Shown: positions 1 to 8,203 of the stretch, piece by piece | Layout of the letters: each line of letters begins with the position of its first letter | Position numbering within the stretch: position 1 is the stretch's first letter | Translations under genes and position numbers: made by a program | NCBI RefSeq assembly: GCF_900104305.1 | Contig: NZ_FNJC01000004.1 | Coordinates: 186,001-250,000 of the forward strand | Direction of reading: 5' to 3' | DNA: 64,000 bases | Source: Filomicrobium insigne | Lineage (GTDB): Bacteria; Pseudomonadota; Alphaproteobacteria; Rhizobiales; Hyphomicrobiaceae | The notes under the pieces: generated by a model | Told to the model about the DNA's origin: nothing | The model's input: only the letters and a program-made list of their open reading frames with translations | The model's database searches: none

Positions 1-51
1 TTACGGCGTTATGGGGGCGTCGAAGAGCGACGCGCCAATTACATATCGTAG
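1..51 (+). CDS. Possible 3' end of an upstream gene (partial)
   Basis: Frame 1 from the window edge is open and ends at a TAG at 49-51, giving a short tail that reads LRRYGGVEERRANYIS. This could be the C-terminus of a gene that starts outside the window. Sixteen codons are too few to identify a family. Positions 52-124, up to the stop codon of the LysR gene, hold nothing I can name. Confidence 0.2.
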   Translation, partial: LRRYGGVEERRANYIS

Positions 52-124
52 GGCAATTTGACTAGAAGAGCCAGAGGTCGGGAGCTTTGTTCGTTGCGCG
101 GTTGATCCTCAGCACATTTAAGAT

Positions 125-1060
125 TCATGCTGCTGGCAGTTCGCCAAAACGTTGCTTTAGTCGATCAGCAAGAAAATTTACGAACGCTCGGACTTTAGCG
201 GAGAGATTGTGACGCGCCGGATAAACGGCGTAGATGTCAGCGTCTGGTTGGGAGTAGCGAGGCAGCACAAGCCGAAGCCGATCCGCCTCCACGTGGCGCA
301 AGATGTCCCACTCCGACCGCAGCATCACTCCATGCCCATCGAGCACCCACTTCAACGCGATCTCGCCGTCATTGCTGCTGAGCGCTCCTCTTACCTTGAT
401 GGTCGCTAAACGGTCGTTTCGCTGTAATTTCCAAAGGTCGTAGGTTTCGTTGTCCTGTCGCAGAACAATGCAGTTGTGGTGCTCAAGGTCCTCGAGGCGC
501 TGAGGTGCACCGTGCTGTTCGAGATAACTCGGCGCAGCGCACATCAGCCGCCGATTGCACTGGAGCTTGCGCGCAATCAAACGCGAATTTGGCTGACTTC
601 CGAAGCGTATTCCGAGATCAAACCGTTCCTCCACGAGATTGAATGGCGCATCGCTGAGGACGAGCTGTATTTCCACGAGCGGGTGGCACTTCGAGAATTC
701 CGAGACGATCGTGGCAACGTGCTCACGTCCGAATCCGAACGTCGCGTTGATGCGCAGCAGGCCTTTCGGGGTCGCGCTCGCGTCGGTCAACGACTCGTTC
801 AGATCATCGATGTCTCGAAGAATCTGGATCGCACGCTCGTAATAGGCTTCGCCTTCGCCCGTCATACTGACGCGCCGCGTGGTGCGATTGAGAAGACGGA
901 CGCCAAGCCGGTCTTCCAGTTTAGCGAGCCGCTTGCTGACCGCAGGCGGCGAGACGCCGAGTTCCAGCGCCGCCGCAGCGAAGCTGCCCTTGCGCGCGAG
1001 GAGAATGAAAAAGGCTAGGTCGGTCTCGGCCGTCATTCGTAACTCCAGGTTCATAATCAA
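125..1060 (-). CDS. LysR family transcriptional regulator
   Basis: This is a 311-residue protein of normal LysR length. The N-terminal winged helix-turn-helix (about residues 10-70) carries the typical segment FAAAALELGVSPPAVSKRLA followed by LEDRLGVRLLNRTTRRV. The remainder is a LysR-type substrate-binding domain. The second Met (MTAETDLAFF, residue 9) is an equally good start and puts the helix-turn-helix at the usual distance from the N-terminus. The gene is divergent from the TctC-TctAB-dehydrogenase-LeuCD operon, the usual position of a LysR activator of a catabolic operon, so it is inferred to respond to the transported acid or an intermediate. I cannot define an operator from the sequence. 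Confidence 0.9.
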   Translation of the reverse strand: MIMNLELRMTAETDLAFFILLARKGSFAAAALELGVSPPAVSKRLAKLEDRLGVRLLNRTTRRVSMTGEGEAYYERAIQILRDIDDLNESLTDASATPKGLLRINATFGFGREHVATIVSEFSKCHPLVEIQLVLSDAPFNLVEERFDLGIRFGSQPNSRLIARKLQCNRRLMCAAPSYLEQHGAPQRLEDLEHHNCIVLRQDNETYDLWKLQRNDRLATIKVRGALSSNDGEIALKWVLDGHGVMLRSEWDILRHVEADRLRLVLPRYSQPDADIYAVYPARHNLSAKVRAFVNFLADRLKQRFGELPAA

Positions 1061-1361
1061 GTGAACCGAATGAAATTATCATCTTTTTAGGCTGCATTAT
1101 TGTTAATCGCATCGCGCGCATCAGGGCGCGGACAACGGGCGAGGGATCGGCGATGTACGCCGGCAGAGACCCGTAAAAGTCGGAGGAAACGTCGGACTTG
1201 GCGAAGGTCACTTCAGGACGTTCTGGAGGCCAACAAGATCCGATTCAGATGATCATGTCCGGCCGTACCGCGGCTGAACTGTGCCAGCACTTGGAGTCGG
1301 TCTCACGGAACCGGACAGCTGCTCGGCCGAACGGTCAATCATGTCTTCAAGGAGGAACCCC
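1061..1361. promoter_or_regulatory. Divergent intergenic region between LysR gene and transporter operon
   Basis: These 301 bases separate two divergent genes and should contain both promoters and the LysR binding site. The part next to the LysR gene is AT-rich (about 1065-1110), unlike its surroundings. A Shine-Dalgarno AAGGAGG at 1349-1355 belongs to the downstream binding-protein gene. I do not see a convincing T-N11-A palindrome that I could assign as the LysR box. Confidence 0.4.
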
Positions 1362-2321
1362 ATGAAAACTCCAACAAGAGCGATTGCTACGGCGATTGCC
1401 TTCGCAACCCTAGGCGTCGGTTCGGTGCTGGCTGCGGACTTTCCGAGCAAGCCGATCGACTACATCATTCCGTTCAATGCTGGCGGCGAGTCCGATATTT
1501 CGGCGCGTTTTCAGCAATCTGTTTGGGAAAAGCATGCCGGCAAGCCGGTGGTGATCCAATATATGGCGGGTGCGGGAGGTGCGCAGGCCTGGTCGAAGCT
1601 GAACGGCATGGAATCCGACGGCCATACGATCATGGGCATCAACCTGCCACATACGGTGTTGCAGCCCATGATCAAGGATGTCGGCTACAAGACCGACGAC
1701 CTGACGCCGGTTCATTATTTCCACTACACGCCAAACGCGATTTTCGTTCCGAAGGACAGCAAGTTCAAAACGCTCAAGGACCTCGTCGAATTCGCGAAGG
1801 CTAACCCCGGCGTCGTAACATTCGCAGGTTCCGGGTCTAACTCCGCAAACCACCTCGCGGCCGCGCAATTCAACGAACTGGCCGGAGTAAAGACGACCTA
1901 TATTCCCTTCAGTGGCACTGGGCCGGCCATCACCGCGCTCGTTGGAAGCCAGACGTTGGCAGGCTTCAACTATGCACCGTCGGGTATCAAGCAAGGTGAT
2001 GCCATCCGGATGCTTGCGGTCGCTTCCGAAGAACGCATGCCGGCTTTCCCCGACGTGCCGACGTTCAAGGAACTGGGCTATGACCTCGTTGGTGGAGCCT
2101 ACCGTGGCGTCTCGGTGCCCAAAGGGGCATCCGACGAGATCCGAAAAAAGGTGTCCGATCTCGTCGCGGCAATCAATGCTGATCCGGAATTTCGCGAGAA
2201 AATGGAAGCCGGCGGATTTGTTCTGACCGATGTCACTTACGACAAGGTCGGGGCGTTCGTCGAAGGCAAGAAGGCAGAATATGCCAAAGCGGCCGAACTG
2301 CTCGGTTTGAAGAAGAAGTAA
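1362..2321 (+). CDS. Tripartite tricarboxylate transporter substrate-binding protein (TctC/Bug family)
   Basis: This periplasmic binding protein of 319 residues belongs to the TctC/Bug family, which captures carboxylates for TctAB-type secondary transporters. The start at 1362 is set by AAGGAGG seven bases upstream and by the signal peptide that follows (MKTPTRAIATAIAFATLGVG, with likely cleavage after VLA-AD). An upstream in-frame start at 1281 has no signal sequence and no ribosome site. Typical family segments are FPSKPIDYIIPFNAGGESDI near the mature N-terminus and a TYIPFSGTGPAITALVG region in the second lobe. It is the first gene of an operon with the membrane component 39 bases downstream. 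The ligand cannot be read from sequence; the neighbouring dehydrogenase and dehydratase suggest a hydroxy-di- or tricarboxylate. Confidence 0.92.
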   Translation: MKTPTRAIATAIAFATLGVGSVLAADFPSKPIDYIIPFNAGGESDISARFQQSVWEKHAGKPVVIQYMAGAGGAQAWSKLNGMESDGHTIMGINLPHTVLQPMIKDVGYKTDDLTPVHYFHYTPNAIFVPKDSKFKTLKDLVEFAKANPGVVTFAGSGSNSANHLAAAQFNELAGVKTTYIPFSGTGPAITALVGSQTLAGFNYAPSGIKQGDAIRMLAVASEERMPAFPDVPTFKELGYDLVGGAYRGVSVPKGASDEIRKKVSDLVAAINADPEFREKMEAGGFVLTDVTYDKVGAFVEGKKAEYAKAAELLGLKKK

Positions 2322-2360
2322 TCCGCACTTCAAGCACCGAGAGGGAAGGACGCCACCGCC

Positions 2361-4379
2361 ATGGAACTCCTGGGGTACCTCATCGATTCGCTTACGCCGT
2401 TCAATCTCCTTCTGGCGCTGGGCGGGGTAATTCTGGGAACAGTCGTCGGCGCTTTGCCGGGGCTGTCGGCAACCATGGCGGTGGCCGTCCTTGTGCCTTT
2501 CACCTTCACGATGAATCCGGCGAGCGCACTGATTGCTCTTGGCGCCATCTACACAGGGGCGATCTATGGGGGCGCGTTCGCCGCGATCCTCGTCAACACG
2601 CCGGGTACGCCGTCGGCGATCGCCACGACCTTTGATGGTTATCCAATGGCCAAGCGCGGCGACGGTGGGCTTGCCATAAGCATCGCGACTATCGCCTCCG
2701 TTGCCGGCGGCATCGTCGGGGCGCTGAGTTTACTGCTCCTGGCTCCGCCACTCGCCCAAGTCGCTCTCAAGTTCGGCCCGCCGGAATACTTCTGGCTTGC
2801 CGTATTCGGGCTCACGCTGATCTCGGTGCTTTCGGTCGGAAATACGATCAAGGGATTGATCGGCGCGAGTATCGGCCTTCTGATGTCCATGATCGGTGTC
2901 GCGGTCGTTGGCGGCGATGTGCGCTACACGCTGGATACCCAGATCCTCCTCGGTGGGATCGACATTACTTCCGGTTTGATCGGGCTGTTCTGTATTCCGG
3001 TGATCATCGACTTGGTGGCAACGCGTGATCCGCATTTGAAGGTTTCGGATGGTGATGGCGGAATTCGCTTGGGAGAAGCGTTCCGAACTACGCTCCGGGA
3101 GAAGTTCAACCTGATCCGTAGTTCTGTCATCGGAACCGTCATTGGAATTCTGCCAGGCGCCGGAGGGTCAATTGCTGGACTCGTCGCATATACCGAAGCG
3201 CGCCGCAGTTCGAAACAATCTTCGGAATACGGGACAGGGCATCCGGGAGGGATCATTGCGACGGAATCCGCCAACAACGCCACCGTCGGCGGCGGCTTCA
3301 TCCCCACGCTGGTGCTGGGTATTCCCGGTACACCTCCTGATGCGATCATTCTCGGAGCGCTTCTCGTTCAAGGCATCAAGATCGGCCCGACGCTTTTCAA
3401 TGATCAGGCTGGGACCGTTTACACGTTCATCTTCGGACTATTGATTGCGACGCTTCTGATGCTGCCGGTCGGTCTTTTGATCGGGCGTTATGCCTATCGT
3501 TCCATCATCTCTATTCCCAAGGCTCTGCTCACTCCGACGATCGCGTTTCTTGTCATCATCGGCAGCTTCGCGATCCATAGCGATATCAGCGACACCTACA
3601 TGATGATTGTGCTTGGCGTGATCGCCTGGGTGCTGGAACGCTTCGGCTTCGCGGCGTCACCGATCGTGTTGGGCTTGATTCTCGGAAAGATTGCAGAGCA
3701 GGGATTCGTACAAAGTTATCTCATTGGCAGTGCGTCTGAGAATGTCTTCGGCATGTTCTTCGGCAGGCCCATCAGCATTGCGTTGATCGTAGCGGCAGCC
3801 CTTACCTTGTTCTATCCGCTGATCGCGGACCATATCATGCCGAAGAAAGCCATGGAGATTGACCTCCCGAGATCAGCGGAAGAAGACGCACGTCCAGTCA
3901 AGCCTCTAAAATACCGCGATTATCCGGGCATGACGATTGCTGGATTGCTCATCGTCATCGGTGTCCTGGCAATCATGGGCACGGCTGACATGAGCCCCCT
4001 GGGCTCGGTGTTTCCGACCACCATTTCCGCAGCAATGATCGCCTTCTGTTTGGTTCTCATCGCAGTGAACTTGCTGCGACCCGCTGCGCCAGCTGACGGT
4101 CTGCCGGATGATCGACCGGTCGCCTCGAAACCATCGACGTGGCGGCGCGTTGCGGTGACCCTCGCACTGGCCGCGTGGGCTGTCGCCATCGACCAGATCG
4201 GCTTCATCGTGGCAAGCCTCGTCGGATTCGTAGTTGTTACCTTCATCTCAAATCACGACAGGATCGGCGTCTTGCGCTGGCTTGCATACCTGATCGTGGC
4301 CTGTGGGATTGTCGCGGGATTTTACCTGCTGATGTCGGAGGTGCTTCTGATCCGGCTTCCCAAGGACGTGCTGTTCTGA
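2361..4379 (+). CDS. Fused TctA-TctB tripartite tricarboxylate transporter membrane protein
   Basis: This is a 672-residue inner-membrane protein. Residues 1 to about 500 are a TctA permease with about 10-12 hydrophobic segments and the two family signatures GALPGLSATMAVAVL near residue 30 and GILPGAGGSIAGLVAY near residue 260. TctA proteins normally end near 500 residues. Here a charged linker (about 500-520) is followed by some 150 residues with four more membrane segments, which matches the small TctB subunit. The separate tctB gene is absent from the operon, so the fusion most likely supplies both functions in one chain. The protein should use an ion gradient to import the ligand delivered by the upstream TctC protein. 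Confidence 0.9.
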   Translation: MELLGYLIDSLTPFNLLLALGGVILGTVVGALPGLSATMAVAVLVPFTFTMNPASALIALGAIYTGAIYGGAFAAILVNTPGTPSAIATTFDGYPMAKRGDGGLAISIATIASVAGGIVGALSLLLLAPPLAQVALKFGPPEYFWLAVFGLTLISVLSVGNTIKGLIGASIGLLMSMIGVAVVGGDVRYTLDTQILLGGIDITSGLIGLFCIPVIIDLVATRDPHLKVSDGDGGIRLGEAFRTTLREKFNLIRSSVIGTVIGILPGAGGSIAGLVAYTEARRSSKQSSEYGTGHPGGIIATESANNATVGGGFIPTLVLGIPGTPPDAIILGALLVQGIKIGPTLFNDQAGTVYTFIFGLLIATLLMLPVGLLIGRYAYRSIISIPKALLTPTIAFLVIIGSFAIHSDISDTYMMIVLGVIAWVLERFGFAASPIVLGLILGKIAEQGFVQSYLIGSASENVFGMFFGRPISIALIVAAALTLFYPLIADHIMPKKAMEIDLPRSAEEDARPVKPLKYRDYPGMTIAGLLIVIGVLAIMGTADMSPLGSVFPTTISAAMIAFCLVLIAVNLLRPAAPADGLPDDRPVASKPSTWRRVAVTLALAAWAVAIDQIGFIVASLVGFVVVTFISNHDRIGVLRWLAYLIVACGIVAGFYLLMSEVLLIRLPKDVLF

Positions 4380-4426
4380 GGTGTGGCTCTATCGACAAAT
4401 CTGCAAGATCAGTATCGGAGAAGAAA

Positions 4427-5503
4427 ATGCGCACGTACAAAATTGCTGCGATTCCAGGCGATGGCATCGGGACAGAAGTCGTCTCGGCGGGAATCGAAGT
4501 CCTTAATGCGCTGGCAATGCGCGACGGCAATTTTGAGTTCTCTTTCGACCATTTCGACTGGGGTGGAGAGCTCTATAAGAAGACCGGTCGCATGATGCCG
4601 GAGGATGGCCGAGACCAGATCCGTGACCATGACGCGATCCTTTTCGGGTCGGCCGGTCACCCAGAGATTCCCGACCACATCACGCTGTGGGGCTTGAGAC
4701 TCAACATCTGCCAACCCTTCGACCAGTACGCCAACGTGCGCCCTACCCGCATTCTGCCGGGGATCAAATCTCCGCTGCGCGGCGTCACTGAGAAGGAGCT
4801 CGACTGGGTCATCATCCGCGAGAACTCAGAGGGCGAATATGCTGGTGTCGGCGGCCGGGTGCATCAAGGTTCGCCGCTGGAAGCGGCGACGGATGTCGCG
4901 ATGTTTACGCGCCCTGGGGTGGAGAGGATTATCCGCTTCGGTTTCAAGCTGGCACAATCACGTCCAGCGAAACATCTCACCGTCGTTACAAAGTCCAACG
5001 CGCAGCGCCACGCTATGGTCATGTGGGACGAGATTGCCGCTGAGGTCGCCAAGGAGTTTCCGGGCGTTACTTGGGACAAGATGCTGGTCGACGCGATGAC
5101 CGTGCGCATGGTGATGCAGCCAGAATCACTCGACACGATCGTGGCGACCAACCTACACGCCGACATCCTGTCGGATCTTGCCGCCGCACTTGCTGGCTCG
5201 CTCGGCATTGCGCCGACGGCGAACCTAAATCCCGAACGGAACTTCCCTTCCATGTTCGAGCCCATCCATGGATCGGCGTTCGACATCACGGGTAAAGGTG
5301 TTGCCAACCCTATTGGGACTTTCTGGACGGCGGTCATGATGTGCGAACATCTCGGCGAGAACGATGCCGCGAACCGCCTGATGAAAGCCGTTGAACGCGT
5401 AACGGCGGACGAGCGTTTCCACACCCCAGACCTCGGCGGTAAGGCCCGGACCGCAGACGTTACGGCGGCGGTGATCGACGCGATCCAGGGGGAAAACGCC
5501 TGA
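4427..5503 (+). CDS. Tartrate/D-malate-type dehydrogenase (isopropylmalate dehydrogenase superfamily)
   Basis: This 358-residue beta-decarboxylating dehydrogenase starts at ATG 4427 with MRTYKIAAIPGDGIGTEV, the N-terminal signature of the superfamily. The open frame extends upstream to 4139 but overlaps the transporter gene and is not coding there. The segment AGHPEIPDHITLWGLRLN, leading into FDQYANVRP, is typical of the tartrate dehydrogenase/DmlA branch rather than LeuB. Metal- and substrate-binding residues are visible in LVDAMTVRMV and in NLHADILSDLAAALAGSLG. The family oxidises a 2-hydroxy acid with NAD+ and often decarboxylates the product. Encoded together with LeuCD-like proteins, it probably acts on the 3-hydroxy-2-substituted acid they produce. 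The exact substrate is unknown; D-malate, tartrate or a 3-alkylmalate are all possible. Confidence 0.88.
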   Translation: MRTYKIAAIPGDGIGTEVVSAGIEVLNALAMRDGNFEFSFDHFDWGGELYKKTGRMMPEDGRDQIRDHDAILFGSAGHPEIPDHITLWGLRLNICQPFDQYANVRPTRILPGIKSPLRGVTEKELDWVIIRENSEGEYAGVGGRVHQGSPLEAATDVAMFTRPGVERIIRFGFKLAQSRPAKHLTVVTKSNAQRHAMVMWDEIAAEVAKEFPGVTWDKMLVDAMTVRMVMQPESLDTIVATNLHADILSDLAAALAGSLGIAPTANLNPERNFPSMFEPIHGSAFDITGKGVANPIGTFWTAVMMCEHLGENDAANRLMKAVERVTADERFHTPDLGGKARTADVTAAVIDAIQGENA

Positions 5504-5529
5504 CATCCGGATCTACAATCGAGGCGGCC

Positions 5530-6951
5530 ATGAAGACACCACGAACGCTCTACGACAAGATCATCGATGCACATACAGTGAGAACGCTCGATGATAAGGG
5601 GCTCATTCTGCTCTACGTCGACCGAACGATTCTCAACGAATACACCAGTCCTCAGGCTTTCACCGGTCTGCGGAAAGCCGGCCGCAAAGTATGGAATCCC
5701 AAGGCCGCTTTGATGGTCGTCGACCACGTTAATTCAACGGCTGCCCATCGCACAGATCGTATGCCGGATGCCGGGGGCCAGCGACAGGTGGAATACTTTG
5801 CTGAGAATGCCCGAGACTTCGGCATCGAGCTATTCGACATTCTGGATAAACGGCAAGGGATCGAGCATGTCGTCGCCCCCGAACAGGGGCTTGTCATGCC
5901 CGGCATGGTGGTCGCCGCCGGAGACAGTCATACTACTACCTACGGCGCGCTCGGCGCGGTTGCATTCGGCATCGGCACCTCCGACATTGAGCATTATCTG
6001 GCGACCCAGACCCTCGTCTATCGTCGTCTAAAGACCATGCGCGTGTCGGTGACTGGTCCCCCGGCGGTCGGCATTACCAGCAAAGATATCGTTATGGAGG
6101 TCATCCGGCGCATCGGTGCAGATGGAGCGACGGGCTACGCCGTGGAATTTGCTGGCGATACCCTTTACGCGATGAGCGTTGAGGCCCGGATGACGGTCTG
6201 TACCATGATCGTTGAAGCAGGAGCGCGTGGCGCTGTGATGGCCCCTGATGAAAAGGTCATCGCGTACATCCGCGGGCGTCCCAGAGCGCCGCGAGGAGCG
6301 ATGTGGGAATCCGCAGTCGAGAGTTGGCATCTGCTGAAGTCCGATGCAGATGCGCGGTTCGATCGGGAGCTGAAAATCGACGCTGCTGACGTTGCCCCCA
6401 TGGTGACGTGGGGCACGAGCCCTGATCAGGCCGCAACCATAACGGATGTCGTACCGCACCCGGAAACGCAGGTCGATGTGACGAGACGTAAGGCGGATTT
6501 GCGCGCGCTCGAATACATGGGCCTGATGCCAGGAACTCCGATCGCTTCCATTCCCATAAGTCACGCCTTCATTGGCTCTTGTACCAACTCGAGGATCGAG
6601 GATTTGCGTGATGCGGCCCAAGTTCTAGATGGGCGGAAGGTGGCTCAGAACGTGCGTGCGATTGTCGTGCCGGGTTCGACCCAGGTCCGTACTCAGGCGG
6701 AAACTGAGGGAATTTCGCAGAAGTTTATCGATGCCGGGTTTGAATGGCGACAATCGGGATGTTCGATGTGTCTTGCCATGAACGACGACGTGCTGAAACC
6801 CGGCGACCGCTGTGCTTCTTCCACAAATCGTAATTTCGAAGGACGTCAGGGGGCCGGCGCGAGGACGCACCTGATGAGCCCCGCGATGGTCGCTGCCGCT
6901 GCCGTCGAGGGGCACATCACCGACGTTCGAAAATTCAGAAGCGGAGCATAA
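5530..6951 (+). CDS. LeuC-like 3-isopropylmalate dehydratase large subunit (aconitase family)
   Basis: This 473-residue protein has the length and motif order of bacterial LeuC. The three cysteines that hold the 4Fe-4S cluster are C351 (in GSCTNSRIEDLRDAA) and C411 and C414 (in SGCSMCLAMN). GDSHTTTYGALGAVAFGIGT and NRNFEGRQGAGARTHL are further active-site segments. It forms a heterodimer with the small subunit encoded three bases downstream and interconverts 2- and 3-hydroxy acids through an unsaturated intermediate. Its place in an operon with a carboxylate transporter and a tartrate-type dehydrogenase, with no leuA or leuB, argues for a catabolic paralogue (citramalate-, dimethylmalate- or similar acid dehydratase) rather than leucine synthesis. 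That role is inference. Confidence 0.87.
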   Translation: MKTPRTLYDKIIDAHTVRTLDDKGLILLYVDRTILNEYTSPQAFTGLRKAGRKVWNPKAALMVVDHVNSTAAHRTDRMPDAGGQRQVEYFAENARDFGIELFDILDKRQGIEHVVAPEQGLVMPGMVVAAGDSHTTTYGALGAVAFGIGTSDIEHYLATQTLVYRRLKTMRVSVTGPPAVGITSKDIVMEVIRRIGADGATGYAVEFAGDTLYAMSVEARMTVCTMIVEAGARGAVMAPDEKVIAYIRGRPRAPRGAMWESAVESWHLLKSDADARFDRELKIDAADVAPMVTWGTSPDQAATITDVVPHPETQVDVTRRKADLRALEYMGLMPGTPIASIPISHAFIGSCTNSRIEDLRDAAQVLDGRKVAQNVRAIVVPGSTQVRTQAETEGISQKFIDAGFEWRQSGCSMCLAMNDDVLKPGDRCASSTNRNFEGRQGAGARTHLMSPAMVAAAAVEGHITDVRKFRSGA

Positions 6952-6954
6952 ACT

Positions 6955-7563
6955 ATGGAGCCCTTTCACACTGTAACGGGGCCAGCAGCTCCGCTTTTGG
7001 CGCCAAACATCGACACCGATATTATCATGCCGAAGACGTTCTTGAAGGGGGTGGATCGCGAAGGGCTCGACGTCGGTGCGTTCAATTTGCTTCGCTTCGC
7101 GGACGGCAAACCAAACCCGGATTTTGTTCTGAACAAGCCCGGCTACGAAGGATGCCGGTTCCTTGTTGTGGGGCCTAACTTCGGGTGCGGCTCGAGCCGC
7201 GAGCATGCTGTGTGGGGATTGTCGCAGCTTGGCATCCGAGCGCTTATCGGAACAACGTTCGCTGGCATTTTTAATGACAATTGCAAAAACAATGGCCTCC
7301 TGACGATTGTCCTACCTCCGGAAACCGTTGCAATGCTCGCTCACTATGCAAGCAATCCCGAGCGGAACACGTTCACCATCGATCTCGCACAGCAAACGAT
7401 CTTTCTCGATGCCACCAGCGAGGAGATTATGTTCGACATCGATGCTACGCGGAAGGACATGCTGATCAAAGGCCTGGATCCGGTGGGCGTAACGCTCGAA
7501 CACGCGGACGAGATTCGAGCATTCGAAGCGCTCCACAAGGAGAATCAGCCCTGGTTCTTTTAA
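6955..7563 (+). CDS. LeuD-like 3-isopropylmalate dehydratase small subunit
   Basis: This 202-residue swivel-domain subunit pairs with the preceding LeuC-like protein. The N-terminal region contains APNIDTDIIMPKTFLKGVDR, and the substrate-contacting loop NFGCGSSREHAVWGLSQLGI is intact. Length and ending (NQPWFF) are as in full-length LeuD. The start codon lies three bases after the large-subunit stop, so the two are translationally coupled. It appears to be the last gene of the operon; the next gene, on the other strand, ends about 175 bases further on. Confidence 0.88.
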   Translation: MEPFHTVTGPAAPLLAPNIDTDIIMPKTFLKGVDREGLDVGAFNLLRFADGKPNPDFVLNKPGYEGCRFLVVGPNFGCGSSREHAVWGLSQLGIRALIGTTFAGIFNDNCKNNGLLTIVLPPETVAMLAHYASNPERNTFTIDLAQQTIFLDATSEEIMFDIDATRKDMLIKGLDPVGVTLEHADEIRAFEALHKENQPWFF

Positions 7564-7738
7564 AAAAATCGAACGATTTGCTCTTGATCACCGCCTGATG
7601 AAGGGGGCCACGTTGGCCGATGAGAAAAATGCATCGGAATCGCCGAGCTCGAACCGTGGCGTTCGCCGAGTGCCTGGGAATGCAATCTCGATGTGAGAGC
7701 GAATTGTCTTGAGCACGATAAGGATCTCAGAGGTCGAT

Positions 7739-8197
7739 TTATTGCGCGCGGGCAATGGACGCATCGTAGATGCGGACATAGCTGACGAGCCCCATTTCGT
7801 CCGTCTTTTGTCCCACGTCGAGGCGGCCTACGATGCGAATTGGACCGTCAATGTATTCGGTCGAGTTTGAGAGAAAGACGGGCATGAAAGCAGCCCAGTC
7901 AAAGCTCGACGTGTGAAAGGGACAGAGAGCGGTCGGCTCACGGATCAGCATGAAATGCATGCCATCACGCGGAAGGATGCCGTCCATGAATCCGAGAATT
8001 TCAACTGTATTGCCGTGAAGAGCCTGGATGGATTCGGAGAGGTTAAACTCAGGCTTCATCCCCGGGCCGACCTGATACGTCTCGCCGACGAAAAAGTCGG
8101 TAAATTTAACACGTGTCATCGCAGCCGATGATTTGCTCGTCATGGTCGCTCCCATCATTAGGGCAGATACGAAAAATACGATGATTTGGTTTTTCAT
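7739..8197 (-). CDS. Small secreted protein, possibly DUF3299-like
   Basis: This is a 152-residue protein with a signal peptide (MKNQIIVFFVSALMMGATMT, then charged and polar sequence after SSAA). The mature part contains VEILGFMDGILPRDGMHFML, then REPTALCPFH, and near the end a segment resembling an OB-fold strand (GPIRIVGRLDVGQKTDEMG). The GFM...CPF pattern resembles small periplasmic proteins of the DUF3299 type found beside MacB/LolCDE-like ABC exporters. It lies six bases downstream of the FtsX-like permease gene on the same strand, so it is probably the third gene of that exporter operon. No function can be assigned. Confidence 0.65.
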   Translation of the reverse strand: MKNQIIVFFVSALMMGATMTSKSSAAMTRVKFTDFFVGETYQVGPGMKPEFNLSESIQALHGNTVEILGFMDGILPRDGMHFMLIREPTALCPFHTSSFDWAAFMPVFLSNSTEYIDGPIRIVGRLDVGQKTDEMGLVSYVRIYDASIARAQ

Positions 8198-8203
8198 AGT
8201 GCC

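Noticed and set aside
476-1018. 180-codon plus-strand frame inside the LysR gene
   Set aside because: It is a shadow of the LysR coding sequence; the translation is Arg-rich with no domain.
1410-2333. 307-codon open frame antisense to the TctC gene
   Set aside because: It is a shadow of a well-supported gene. Its translation is rich in Arg and His with no recognisable domain.
4864-5727. 287-codon antisense frame over the dehydrogenase gene
   Set aside because: It overlaps a conserved enzyme on the other strand and shows no protein-like motif.
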